7,717 nt of DNA from Candidatus Methanosuratincola petrocarbonis (ex Vanwonterghem et al. 2016) (GCA_001717015.1 MAGV01000079.1:30696-38412); one strand, 5' to 3'. Shown: positions 1 through 6,630, counted from the stretch's first letter. Notes: generated by a model from the letters alone, not told the origin. Translations and numbers: made by a program.

Positions 1-1320
1 TATGGAGACTGCATCGCAGTTGATGATCCTTCCGCTGAGGTACTCTGCGTAGCCGCCGAGATCCAGAAGACCGTGGCCGCTCATGTTGAAGAGTATCACC
101 TTCTTCTCCTTGCAAGTTTTCGCGATCTTCATTGCCTGAAGGAGCGCATGTGCACTCTCGGGCGCAGGCACTATGCCCTCACACTTTGAGAAGAGCTTCG
201 CGGCATCGAAGACTTCGCGCTGCTTGACTGCGACGGGCTTTATTACCGAATTCTTGACGAGGATGCTCATCGAATATGCCTTCCCGTGGTACCTAAGCCC
301 ACCCGCGTGGATAGGCGGCGTCACGAATTTGTGCCCAACGGTGTACATCGGGAAGAGCGGGGTCATGCCCGCCGTGTCGCCGTAGTCATAGGCATACACC
401 CCACGCGTGAAAGACGGGACCGCTTCAGGCTCGACTGAAAAGAACTCGGCGTCGAGTTTGCCCGCCAGCTTTTCCTTCACGAACGGGTATGCGAGCCCAG
501 CGTAATTGCTGCCCCCGCCGACGCAGCCGATAATGTAATCGGGCTTGCGGTCTATCAGCTCAAGTTGCTTCATTGCCTCCTGGCCTATGATGGTCTGGTG
601 AAGGAGAACGAAGTTCGTCACCGAGCCTAAGGAGTACTTGGATTTCGGATCGTTCCTCACGGTTTCGATCGCTTCACTGATTGCGATACCGAGACTACCA
701 GGGTGGTTCGGGGTTTCTGAAAGAATCCTGCGCCCGAACTCGGTAACATTACTTGGCGAGGCATAGACCTCGGAGCCATAGAGCTCCATCAGCACCCTCC
801 TGTAGGGCTTCTGGTCGTGGGACGCCCTCGTCATGAAGACAGTACACCTCATATCGAACATCGCACATGCCAAAGACAATGCCGATCCCCATTGTCCGGC
901 GCCGGTCTCTGTGACGAGGCGCTCTACACCGTCTTTCTTGTTGTAGTACGCCTGCGCAATAGCAGTATTGCCCTTGTGGCTCCCCACAGGGGAGATTCCT
1001 TCATACTTGTAATAGATCTCTGCGGGCGTGCCGAGGTACTCCTCAAGGCGCTTGGCCCTTATCAAGGGAGTCGGCCTTGCCATCTTGACATACGTCTCTC
1101 TGACCTCATCAGGGATCGCAATGTACCGCTCTTGAGAGATCTCCTGCTCGATTAGGCTCTTCGGGAAGAACCAAAGCGCGTCAAGACCCGCAGGCTTCAT
1201 TGTCTTTGGATCGAGCGGGGGCGGACATGGCTCCGGGAGATCCGGCACGATATTGTACCAGTACTTCGGTATTTCGTCGACTGGAAGGTCTATCCTGAGA
1301 CCCTCACCAAAAACGGTCAC
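1..1320 (-). CDS. trpB: Tryptophan synthase beta chain, TrpB2 type (3' end cut by window)
   Basis: PLP enzyme that joins indole and L-serine to make tryptophan in the cytoplasm. The 440 visible codons stay open to the window edge and reach the family's usual C-terminal stretch (SGHGLLDL at 414-421), so only a few residues should be missing. The PLP lysine is K116 in GSHKGNTA. The glutamate of the ETGAGQWG loop is E138. The phosphate-binding GGGSN is at 268-272. The long N-terminal extension (about 80 residues before RPTPLIRA) and the loop at 166-175 fit TrpB2 rather than TrpB1. The start is GTG, chosen because a GGTGA site lies 9 bases upstream and an in-frame TGA lies four codons upstream. 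No trpA or other trp gene is visible, so it may act alone on free indole, as proposed for many TrpB2 proteins, or partner a TrpA encoded elsewhere. The family call is firm; the physiological role is inferred. Confidence 0.93.
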   Translation of the reverse strand, partial: MTVFGEGLRIDLPVDEIPKYWYNIVPDLPEPCPPPLDPKTMKPAGLDALWFFPKSLIEQEISQERYIAIPDEVRETYVKMARPTPLIRAKRLEEYLGTPAEIYYKYEGISPVGSHKGNTAIAQAYYNKKDGVERLVTETGAGQWGSALSLACAMFDMRCTVFMTRASHDQKPYRRVLMELYGSEVYASPSNVTEFGRRILSETPNHPGSLGIAISEAIETVRNDPKSKYSLGSVTNFVLLHQTIIGQEAMKQLELIDRKPDYIIGCVGGGSNYAGLAYPFVKEKLAGKLDAEFFSVEPEAVPSFTRGVYAYDYGDTAGMTPLFPMYTVGHKFVTPPIHAGGLRYHGKAYSMSILVKNSVIKPVAVKQREVFDAAKLFSKCEGIVPAPESAHALLQAMKIAKTCKEKKVILFNMSGHGLLDLGGYAEYLSGRIINCDAVSI

Positions 1321-1329
1321 CCATTTTTT

Positions 1330-1334
1330 TCACC
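1330..1334 (-). promoter_or_regulatory. Shine-Dalgarno site of trpB2
   Basis: GGTGA on the minus strand, 9 bases before the GTG start at 1320. It decides the start: the nearby ATG at 1324-1322 is in another frame and meets TGA after six codons. Confidence 0.7.
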
Positions 1335-1360
1335 AATGTTTTTATTTGGATAACAATAAC

Positions 1361-1376
1361 CATATTTAAGCTTTTA
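1361..1376 (-). promoter_or_regulatory. BRE/TATA promoter of trpB2
   Basis: On the minus strand a purine-rich BRE-like AAAAG runs into CTTAAATAT, with its centre near 1366, 46 bases before the GTG start. Archaeal transcription usually begins about 25 bases after the TATA centre, which predicts a start near 1340 and a leader of about 20 bases holding the GGTGA site. Its AAGCTT core is shared with a weaker plus-strand box (CTTTTATG, 1371-1378). Confidence 0.65.
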
Positions 1377-1377
1377 T
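1364..1377. repeat. 14-bp promoter element, copy 1 (matches 3790-3803)
   Basis: ATTTAAGCTTTTAT occurs here and, identically, at 3790-3803. Each copy lies between two divergent genes. Read in either direction it looks like a BRE followed by a TATA box around a palindromic AAGCTT. It probably reflects a strong shared core promoter rather than a mobile repeat. Confidence 0.6.
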
Positions 1378-1407
1378 GCATTAACTTGTACATAATAGCC
1401 GGTAAGA

Positions 1408-1416
1408 AGTTATATC
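1408..1416 (+). promoter_or_regulatory. Possible TATA box of the winged-helix gene
   Basis: AGTTATATC is centred near 1412, 35 bases before the ATG at 1447, predicting a transcript start near 1438 and a very short leader. A GTGA at 1437-1440 could be the ribosome site. The alternative is the box at 1371-1378, which would give a leader of about 45 bases. The choice cannot be made from sequence alone. Confidence 0.4.
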
Positions 1417-1446
1417 CTCACCGGTGCAAAAATACAGTGAAGCACT

Positions 1447-1776
1447 ATGCCGCAGAATGCCCCTCTCAAGCGACTCCTCTACTGGCTCATTGCCGGCACT
1501 AGGGGAGGGGAGTCGCGGGGGCGCATTATAGAGTCGCTGAAGGAGATGCCGAAGAACGCGAACATGCTTTCGGACAGGCTCGGGATGGAATACAAGAACG
1601 TCAGGCACCACCTGGATGTGCTCTTGAAGAACGGGCTATTGACCACAGTAGGCGAAGGCTACGGCGTAACCTATTTCCTCAGTGCAGAGCTGGAAAGCAA
1701 CTACGGAGTTTTCGAGGAGATCTGGGAAAAAATTGGGAAAATGAGTAAAAAGAGAGGCGGGAGGAAGAAGTATTGA
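1447..1776 (+). CDS. Winged helix-turn-helix transcriptional regulator (ArsR-like)
   Basis: A 109-residue cytoplasmic DNA-binding protein. After LLYWLIAGTRGG (10-21), helices at about 24-33 and 37-46 lead into the recognition helix YKNVRHHLDVLLKNGLL (49-65), followed by a beta wing at about 66-79. The C-terminus is short and ends in a basic tail, KKRGGRKKY. This pattern is that of the small archaeal ArsR-like regulators. There is no sensor domain and no cysteine at all, so a thiol- or metal-sensing mode like classical ArsR is unlikely. The stop overlaps the start of the next gene by 4 bases, so it is probably cotranslated with that membrane protein, which could supply the signal. It may also act on the divergent trpB2. 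The fold call is strong; target and ligand are unknown. Confidence 0.85.
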   Translation: MPQNAPLKRLLYWLIAGTRGGESRGRIIESLKEMPKNANMLSDRLGMEYKNVRHHLDVLLKNGLLTTVGEGYGVTYFLSAELESNYGVFEEIWEKIGKMSKKRGGRKKY

Positions 1777-2213
1777 TTATGGGAAGAAATGAATGCGTAA
1801 TTGCAATCATCTCAATGGCACTAGTCTTTGGCACAATCGTGCAGCCTTCTTGCTCAAGCGCAGGGGTTTTTGATCTGTCAAACGACCAGCAAGGAGGGGG
1901 CATGTACATGCGTCACGAAGGCCGAGACATGGAAGCCTACTACTCAATCCAGACGGCGCTCTCGTTTGTCAACATGTTCCTCTCGATCCTGCTGCTAGGG
2001 ATCTACATCGACACTTATAGGAGGATAAGATCCGAGTTTTCGCTTTCGCTGGCGATAGTCTCCCTAGTGCTCTTCTCATATGCCCTCACTTCCAACCCGC
2101 TGCTACATAACGCCCTCGGCTTTGGCGGTTTCGGGCTCGGTCCTTTCGCAATGATACCCGGGTTGTTCAGCTGTGCGGCCCTGCTGATCCTCGTTTACAT
2201 CAGCCTTAAGTGA
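1773..2213 (+). CDS. Small multi-pass membrane protein paired with the regulator
   Basis: A protein of 146 residues (TTG start) or 144 (ATG at 1779), of unknown function. Numbered from the ATG, a hydrophobic N-terminal helix at 7-25 is a signal peptide or membrane anchor. An extracytoplasmic polar loop of about 30 residues with a Gly run follows. Three more helices lie at about 57-80, 86-106 and 118-143, with a basic stretch YRRIRS after the first of these. The TTG start overlaps the upstream stop by 4 bases and sits 8 bases after GGGAGG, which is better spacing than the ATG has (14 bases), so I prefer TTG, but not strongly. Small membrane proteins next to winged-helix regulators are common in archaea, and this layout suggests a sensor, anchor or target of the upstream regulator. 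I recognise no enzyme motif. Confidence 0.75.
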   Translation: MIMGRNECVIAIISMALVFGTIVQPSCSSAGVFDLSNDQQGGGMYMRHEGRDMEAYYSIQTALSFVNMFLSILLLGIYIDTYRRIRSEFSLSLAIVSLVLFSYALTSNPLLHNALGFGGFGLGPFAMIPGLFSCAALLILVYISLK

Positions 2214-2302
2214 GCGGGTTTGGGATCAATTTGGGAAATACTCGGTCAATTTCTTGGAAAATCAATATGAATCAAACAGAGCAAGGTTTTTTGGTGACAG
2301 AA

Positions 2303-2665
2303 ATGAAGAAGAGAATGACAATCTTGTTGTTGGCGGCGCTCTTTATTGCAGCAGTGCCAATAGCCTCAACACTCGCAACTGCGAATGCACAGACCTATGA
2401 GAGCCAGCAGACGATCTGCAGCCACAGTGGCCTGCAGACACAGGATAGGGAACAACTGAGAGATAGGGAATGCGCGATGACAAACCCTGCTGACTCCATG
2501 TACACACTCCAAGAGAGGGTCCAGCAGAGAATCCAAGAAAGGAGCATGATATGTTCGCAGTCAGGGATTTGCTGCAACTCAAGCTACGATTGCCAGGGCT
2601 TTACATTCCAACTGAGGGAGATGCTTCAGACCAAAAACCAAAATTGCAACGGATTCGGGAAATGA
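2303..2665 (+). CDS. Small secreted cysteine-rich protein, unknown function
   Basis: A 120-residue protein with a clear Sec-type signal peptide: KKR at the N-terminus, a hydrophobic core at about 6-22, and a likely cut after the Ala of ATANA (residue 29). The mature part is about 91 residues, rich in Gln, Arg and Ser, with seven cysteines (39, 57, 84, 90, 91, 97, 115). ICSHSG (38-43) and ICSQSG (83-88) form an internal repeat, and 65-80 looks like an amphipathic helix. Extracytoplasmic disulfides or metal binding are possible. The ATG start was chosen because GGTGA lies 5 bases upstream and gives a proper signal peptide. GTG at 2294 and GTG at 2210, which overlaps the previous stop, are in-frame alternatives. 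It follows the membrane protein by 89 bases on the same strand. I do not recognise a family. Confidence 0.65.
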   Translation: MKKRMTILLLAALFIAAVPIASTLATANAQTYESQQTICSHSGLQTQDREQLRDRECAMTNPADSMYTLQERVQQRIQERSMICSQSGICCNSSYDCQGFTFQLREMLQTKNQNCNGFGK

Positions 2666-2683
2666 CAGTGCAACAAACCAATT

Positions 2684-2700
2684 ATTCCTTTCTATTTTTT
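2684..2700 (+). terminator. T-rich archaeal-type terminator
   Basis: A pyrimidine-rich run ending in six T lies about 20-35 bases after the stop of the secreted protein gene and before the convergent tpiA end. Archaeal RNA polymerase stops at such T tracts without needing a hairpin, and no hairpin is seen. Confidence 0.5.
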
Positions 2701-2718
2701 GCCAGGGTTGATTTTTAT

Positions 2719-3402
2719 TCAACGGGGCACGGAATGCTCAGCAAGATCTGTCAGCGCTTTCATTGGGTCTTTTGCCTTCACTATCCCAGACGCGACCAGA
2801 ACCCCCTCAGCACCGAGCTTTATCGCCGCCGAGACGTCCTCGCCCGAGGTAATTCCGGCGCCGCAGAGCACGTGCACGCCACTCGAGACGTCCTTAATTA
2901 GACGCACGGCATCACCCACTATCTCTGGTCGGGCCTTGGAGACTGAGACGCCACTTCCAATGAGTTCCGGGGGCTCTACCGCGACCATGTCCGGAGAGAA
3001 GCTAGCTACAGCGCGACCTGCCAACGGGGTGTTTGCGCAGACGCATGTCAACAGCCCCAAGCAAGAGCAGCGTCTCACGGTCTCCTCAATAATGTCCATC
3101 CGCAGTCTTCTCTCGGAATGGTTTAAGATGGATCCAGAAACGCCAGCTTCCTTCAGCGACTCAGGCGTCACACTCCCAGTGTGGGCACCAGGCTCTTCCG
3201 GATCCGCATGCTGCGAGAACACAGGGATCCCAACGCTTTTTGTTATCATGTAGAGGTCGGGCGTCTGCGGCGCAACGGCTATGCAAACACCAGTTTCTTC
3301 GGAGACCCGCTCAGCAGCCCTGGCTAATTCCAGTCCCTTCTGCCCAAGGGATTCTTTATAGGTCTTGAAATTTACGAGTATCAGCGGGAAACCAATTCTC
3401 AA
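2719..3402 (-). CDS. tpiA: Triosephosphate isomerase, archaeal type
   Basis: Interconverts glyceraldehyde 3-phosphate and dihydroxyacetone phosphate in glycolysis and gluconeogenesis. At 227 residues it is the short archaeal form; bacterial and eukaryotic enzymes run near 250. Catalytic residues are visible: N11 and K13 in NFKTY, the histidine H95 in LNHSERR, and the base E143 in VAVEPPELIGSG. The phosphate-binding loops are GSGVS (149-153) and the CGAGI and VASG segments (180-206). The reading frame stays open 71 codons further upstream, but that stretch overlaps the antisense of the next gene and has no TIM homology. I therefore place the start at TTG, with GAGGT seven bases before it and IGFPLILVNFK right after it. 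It lies 52 bases downstream of a same-strand membrane protein gene and could be cotranscribed with it. Confidence 0.95.
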   Translation of the reverse strand: MRIGFPLILVNFKTYKESLGQKGLELARAAERVSEETGVCIAVAPQTPDLYMITKSVGIPVFSQHADPEEPGAHTGSVTPESLKEAGVSGSILNHSERRLRMDIIEETVRRCSCLGLLTCVCANTPLAGRAVASFSPDMVAVEPPELIGSGVSVSKARPEIVGDAVRLIKDVSSGVHVLCGAGITSGEDVSAAIKLGAEGVLVASGIVKAKDPMKALTDLAEHSVPR

Positions 3403-3409
3403 ATGCGGT

Positions 3410-3414
3410 ACCTC
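3410..3414 (-). promoter_or_regulatory. Shine-Dalgarno site that fixes the tpiA TTG start
   Basis: GAGGT on the minus strand, 7 bases before TTG at 3402. There is no ATG or GTG in frame near the beginning of the TIM fold, so this site settles the start. Confidence 0.65.
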
Positions 3415-3430
3415 GCTCGGGGATAATCGG

Positions 3431-3443
3431 CTAAAAAATAAAG
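3431..3443 (-). promoter_or_regulatory. AT-rich element between small membrane gene and tpiA
   Basis: On the minus strand CTTTATTTTTTAG lies 12 bases after the stop of the small membrane gene and about 37 bases before the tpiA start. It can be read as a T-tract terminator for the first gene, as a TATA box for tpiA (predicted transcript start near 3413), or both. The sequence does not distinguish these. Confidence 0.4.
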
Positions 3444-3454
3444 ACTGGTTAGGG

Positions 3455-3748
3455 TCAGTTCCCTTCCTTCTTCTCTTCGGCTGGCTTTGACTCAGGTGTA
3501 CCTGCTTCCTTACCCTCTGTGACCTCGGAAAGCTCAGGGATCTCCTCCAGAGGTTTTGGTGGAGGCGTCGTTGCCATGGTGTATCCGATCCAGCCTGCGA
3601 TGCCGAGGACTGCAAGGACCATCACCAACACAGGGAGGACTATTGCCCACCAAGACCATTCCGAGAAGAAGAGCCACCATAAGTAAACCACAATCAGTAT
3701 TGCCGATGTTGCGAGTATTCCTGCACCAATAGCCTGATCCTTTGACAT
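3455..3748 (-). CDS. Small two-helix membrane protein with charged C-terminal tail
   Basis: A 97-residue protein. Two membrane helices at about 7-28 and 32-57 are joined by a short Trp-rich turn (SEWSWW). They are followed by GWIGYTMATTPPPKPLEEI and a cytoplasmic tail rich in Pro, Glu and Lys. I recall small archaeal membrane proteins with this TTPPPKP junction, but none with a known function. The start MSKDQ is preferred because GAGG lies 9 bases before it; an in-frame ATG two codons upstream has only 3 bases. It shares an overlapping promoter with the divergent nadE and is followed by tpiA on the same strand. Confidence 0.75.
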   Translation of the reverse strand: MSKDQAIGAGILATSAILIVVYLWWLFFSEWSWWAIVLPVLVMVLAVLGIAGWIGYTMATTPPPKPLEEIPELSEVTEGKEAGTPESKPAEEKKEGN

Positions 3749-3787
3749 GATCATGCGCCTCTTTGTTTCATTAAAGGGGATCTGCCT

Positions 3788-3808
3788 CAATTTAAGCTTT
3801 TATATATT
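3788..3808. promoter_or_regulatory. Overlapping divergent promoters of nadE and the small membrane gene
   Basis: Plus strand: AAGCTTTTATATA with its TATA centre near 3802, predicting a transcript start near 3829, so nadE has a very short leader or none. Minus strand: AAAAGCTTAAATTG with its centre near 3792, 44 bases before the membrane gene start, leaving a leader of about 18 bases with the GAGG site. The two boxes share the AAGCTT core, so one TBP/TFB complex may exclude the other. Confidence 0.6.
3790..3803. repeat. 14-bp promoter element, copy 2 (matches 1364-1377)
   Basis: Identical to ATTTAAGCTTTTAT at 1364-1377. It again sits between divergent genes with TATA-like sequence in both directions. 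Confidence 0.6.
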
Positions 3809-3839
3809 GGCGGCAGACCTATACAACGGAATGGTAATT

Positions 3840-4685
3840 ATGTCGGTAGTCCGCATTGCTGATTTCGACGCCGAATCGGTGGCTTCCAGGATCTGCGAGT
3901 TTATAAGGAGAAAGGTCGGGCAGAGGCGCGCTGTGGTCGGACTGAGTGGAGGGATAGACTCTGCTGTGGCGGCGACCCTCTCAGCAAGGGGCCTGGGCAG
4001 GGAAAAGGTCCTCGCTCTGGTTATGCCGGACTCGGCTGCCACCCCGAACGAGGATGTCAATGATGCGATAGCCTTGGCTGAAAGCCTTGGGATAGGGTAT
4101 AGGACTATCGACATCACCAAGGCATCGGAGACCGTCACAGAGCTAGCATCAGCAGGGTGCGAACGCAAGGACAAGGTGGCGGAGGGGAATGTGAGGGCGA
4201 GGCTGAGGATGACGATCCTCTATTATGTGGCGAATTCGGAGGGTAGGATTGTCATAGGGAGCGGGGACAGGAGCGAACTCATGATTGGGTACTTCACCAA
4301 GTACGGCGACGGGGGGGTAGATCTGCTGCCTCTCGGCTGCCTTTACAAGACTCAGGTCAGGGAGCTTGCCAAGCACCTGGGGATCCCTCAGAGGATAATA
4401 ATGAAGGAGAGCTCCCCAAGGCTCTGGAAGGGGCAGACGGCCGAAAGCGAGCTAGGAATCAGCTATGAAGAAATTGATATGATCCTCTACCGCCTCTGTG
4501 ACCTGAAGATGAGAAAGGAAGAGGTAGTGGAGGATCTAGGTCCGAACTATGCTGCCAAAGTGGAGAGGGTTGCAAGGATGGTCAGGGAGAGCGCCCACAA
4601 GAGGAGGGCACCCCCGGCGCCCAAGGTGTCCCCGCAAAAGTTGCCCCAGCGCTTCAGGATCGGCTCGAAGGCGGGTACCGAATGA
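3840..4685 (+). CDS. nadE: NH3-dependent NAD+ synthetase
   Basis: Makes NAD+ from nicotinic acid adenine dinucleotide, ATP and ammonia. At 281 residues it is the synthetase domain alone, with no nitrilase-type glutaminase domain, so ammonia is the expected nitrogen donor. The N-type ATP pyrophosphatase loop is SGGIDS (36-41). GNVRARLRM follows at about 116-124, GSGDRSE is at 140-146, then TKYGDGGVDLLPLG, and WKGQTAESELG at 196-206 is the family's C-terminal signature. The start is either ATG 3840 or the in-frame ATG 3831 (MVIM...). The TATA box predicts a transcript start near 3829, so 3831 could be a leaderless start; GGT four bases before 3840 is a weak ribosome site. The stop overlaps the nuclease-like gene by 4 bases (ATGA), which implies translational coupling. 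Family assignment is very secure. Confidence 0.95.
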   Translation: MSVVRIADFDAESVASRICEFIRRKVGQRRAVVGLSGGIDSAVAATLSARGLGREKVLALVMPDSAATPNEDVNDAIALAESLGIGYRTIDITKASETVTELASAGCERKDKVAEGNVRARLRMTILYYVANSEGRIVIGSGDRSELMIGYFTKYGDGGVDLLPLGCLYKTQVRELAKHLGIPQRIIMKESSPRLWKGQTAESELGISYEEIDMILYRLCDLKMRKEEVVEDLGPNYAAKVERVARMVRESAHKRRAPPAPKVSPQKLPQRFRIGSKAGTE

Positions 4686-5203
4686 GTCTGCTGAAGGAAA
4701 TCCTCGAAAAGATCGAAATAGGGATCCCAGCAGGAGAGATTGTTGAGCGGCTCTGCTGGAGGGACTTCGAGGGGTTTGCCGCAGAGATATTCTCCGAGAA
4801 CGGGTTCGTGGTGCTGAGAAATATCAGGTTCAGCGCAGAGAGGAGGAGATATGAGATTGATGTCGTCGCTTTCCAGCGGCCGCGAGTCGTACTCGTGGAT
4901 TGCAAGCACTGGGGGATGAGGGCAGGCAAGTCGAGCGGCATAAGAGATGCGGCGGCGAGGCAGCTTCTAAGGGCGCAGCGCTTTGAGGGGAAATTAGTCC
5001 AGATTTTCCAGGACGCAGCAGAGTGGGGGAGAGCATCGATCATCCCAGTTATCGTGACGCTCCACCAAGAGGCAGTCACAGAGCACAGCGGGGTATTCGT
5101 GGTTCCAGTCTTCAAGCTCAACCAGTTCATTGAGGAGGTCAGATGCGGCGTCTTCGATGCCAGGGAAGTCAAGTTAGCTAGCCTGATGGAGTTCCAGTGC
5201 TAG
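4682..5203 (+). CDS. PD-(D/E)XK nuclease-like protein (Mrr/restriction endonuclease-like)
   Basis: A 173-residue cytoplasmic protein. A helical N-terminus leads into WRDFEGFAAEIFSENGF (26-42), then a beta-rich core: YEIDVVAF (57-64) and VVLVDCKHW (69-77). D60, followed 13 residues on by D73-x-K75, fits the PD-(D/E)XK active site with D in place of the usual E. E30 could be the preceding helical acidic residue. The following helix 85-103 and strand IIPVIVTL (120-127) match the usual alpha/beta core order. There is no methyltransferase, specificity or helicase domain and no methylase gene nearby, so a classical restriction system is not shown; a DNA repair or house-cleaning role is as likely. 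It is coupled to nadE by ATGA and its last 26 bases overlap the convergent thiDN end. Fold confidence is good; activity is unproven. Confidence 0.75.
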   Translation: MSLLKEILEKIEIGIPAGEIVERLCWRDFEGFAAEIFSENGFVVLRNIRFSAERRRYEIDVVAFQRPRVVLVDCKHWGMRAGKSSGIRDAAARQLLRAQRFEGKLVQIFQDAAEWGRASIIPVIVTLHQEAVTEHSGVFVVPVFKLNQFIEEVRCGVFDAREVKLASLMEFQC

Positions 5204-6572
5204 TGACTTCTGCGAGCCTCCTTGCGATGCGTATGGCCTTCATGGCTACCTCGACTGCGTCCCTCCCGAATACCAACATCATCGGTTCCTTCCCCCAGTC
5301 TCCCGTGTGGTATATTACGTCTGGGACCCTCCCGTGGGCTTTTATAGCCTCCTCCGTGCCCCAAGGGATGGATGCCCCCTCGGCGGCTTTGACGTCTTCA
5401 GGCTCCTTGGTGCGGTCGTATGAAGAGTACGAATAACCCAAGTCGTTAAGGACCCGCAAGATCTCTGCAGAGTATCGGATGTTCATCGCAGACCGCACAT
5501 AAGGGTCGTGGCGCATCGCTGAGAGAACGGCACGGGCAACATGCCTAGAGCCGCCAAAAGCGGGGCAGGAAGCAGGCTTTAGACGCCCGCCTGCATTCGC
5601 GATCCTGCCAGGGACACCGCATACTGACTCCACTCCCGAAGCATACCTCAGAGGGAGGGACATCACCAGGTTGATCTGGCATTCGGGCGAGAGAAGCGGT
5701 GCAAACTCTGAAGACTCGAGCAAGCAGAGGGCATCGCTCACGGACAAAATGACCCTGAACTTCTCAGCGTCCATCTCCAGGTCCGAGATTGGGTTAACCG
5801 GACCGACGCCTCTCCCCACCTCCAAGCCGTGGAGAATCGCGTTCCGCACGAACTGCTTTGCCATTCCCACCGCCTCCTCGACAGGGTAGCCGAGTGCCAA
5901 GCAGGATGCGATCGCAGCCGAGAAGGTGCATCCAGTGCCGTGCGTAGTCTTCGATGGGATCCTTTCTCCCCTGTAGAAAACAGGAGGGCGGCCTCTTGAG
6001 AAGAGCGTGTCTACGGGTTCACCCGGCAGGTGCCCGCCCTTGATCACGACATAACGGGCGCCCATGTCAAGCAGCATACCCCCAGCCCTCAAGACGTCAT
6101 CCATTGATGAAATCCCCATTTTAGTGAGGGCTGACGCCTCCTCCACATTCGGCGTGAGCACATGCGCCACGGGTATGAGCGCCTCTTTTAAAGAAAAGAG
6201 AGCCTCTTGCCTGAGGAGGTGAGCGCCAGACTTTGCAACCATCACAGGGTCGACAACTGCGTTCAGTCCGAGTTCCGTTATGGCTCTGGATACCTCAGAG
6301 ATTATTGGGGAGCTCGAGAGCATACCCGTCTTTGCGAACTTTACCTCCATATCCTTGACGACTGTTTCTATCTGAGCCCTCACCATTGCTGGCGGGATCT
6401 CGTGGATGCCCGAGACTCCGGTGGTGTCTTGGGCGGTCACCGCTGTGATGGCTGAAGTGCCGTGCACACCCAAGGCTGCGAAGGTCTTCAGATCTGCCTG
6501 GATCCCGGCGCCGCCACCCGAGTCGGATCCGGCTATTGTAAGCACAACAGGGATTTTGGATCTCTTTGTCAT
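5178..6572 (-). CDS. thiDN: Bifunctional HMP/HMP-P kinase - thiamine phosphate synthase (ThiD-ThiN fusion)
   Basis: A 464-residue cytoplasmic enzyme of thiamine synthesis. Residues 1 to about 265 are ThiD, which phosphorylates hydroxymethylpyrimidine twice: [14 protein letters not shown] (14-27), DPVMVAKSG (108-116), TPNVEEA (140-146), VIKGGH (176-181) and the anion-hole [10 protein letters not shown] with C215. Residues from about 275 to 460 are ThiN, the archaeal thiamine phosphate synthase that replaces ThiE: CGVPGRI (318-324), FGGSRH (339-344), [12 protein letters not shown] (353-364) and [13 protein letters not shown] (418-430). The start is ATG 6572 with GAGGG five bases upstream. The frame stays open a further 55 codons, into thiR, but the extension is unlike ThiD. 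It is divergent from thiR, its likely repressor, and its end overlaps the nuclease-like gene. No thiazole gene (thi4, thiM) is in the window. Confidence 0.95.
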   Translation of the reverse strand: MTKRSKIPVVLTIAGSDSGGGAGIQADLKTFAALGVHGTSAITAVTAQDTTGVSGIHEIPPAMVRAQIETVVKDMEVKFAKTGMLSSSPIISEVSRAITELGLNAVVDPVMVAKSGAHLLRQEALFSLKEALIPVAHVLTPNVEEASALTKMGISSMDDVLRAGGMLLDMGARYVVIKGGHLPGEPVDTLFSRGRPPVFYRGERIPSKTTHGTGCTFSAAIASCLALGYPVEEAVGMAKQFVRNAILHGLEVGRGVGPVNPISDLEMDAEKFRVILSVSDALCLLESSEFAPLLSPECQINLVMSLPLRYASGVESVCGVPGRIANAGGRLKPASCPAFGGSRHVARAVLSAMRHDPYVRSAMNIRYSAEILRVLNDLGYSYSSYDRTKEPEDVKAAEGASIPWGTEEAIKAHGRVPDVIYHTGDWGKEPMMLVFGRDAVEVAMKAIRIARRLAEVTSTGTPSG

Positions 6573-6600
6573 ATTTACCCTCAATAATTTTATATGATGG

Positions 6601-6624
6601 GCTTTATAAGATATGTATATAATT
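6601..6624. promoter_or_regulatory. Crossed divergent TATA boxes of thiR and thiDN
   Basis: Plus strand: CTTTATAAG (6602-6610), centre 48 bases before the thiR TTG. Minus strand: TTATATAC (6622-6615), centre about 46 bases before the thiDN ATG, with the leader carrying GAGGG at 6578-6582. Each box lies on the far side of the other, so the two promoters interleave and the transcripts overlap at their predicted 5' region only by the promoter span. CTTTATAAG is itself nearly palindromic and could also fire toward thiDN. Confidence 0.55.
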
Positions 6625-6630
6625 CGTGAA

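Noticed and set aside
817..1155. 112-codon plus-strand open frame within trpB2
   Set aside because: Antisense shadow of a well-conserved enzyme, with no motif of its own.
1322..1324. ATG as an alternative trpB2 start
   Set aside because: It is out of frame with TrpB2 and reaches TGA after six codons.
2551..3253. Plus-strand open frames across the end of the secreted gene and tpiA
   Set aside because: They are antisense or out-of-frame shadows of tpiA and the secreted protein, both of which have stronger evidence.
3403..3615. 71-codon N-terminal extension of tpiA
   Set aside because: It overlaps the small membrane gene on the same strand in another frame, is rich in Arg/Ser/Gln and does not resemble TIM; the GAGGT-TTG start explains the gene fully.
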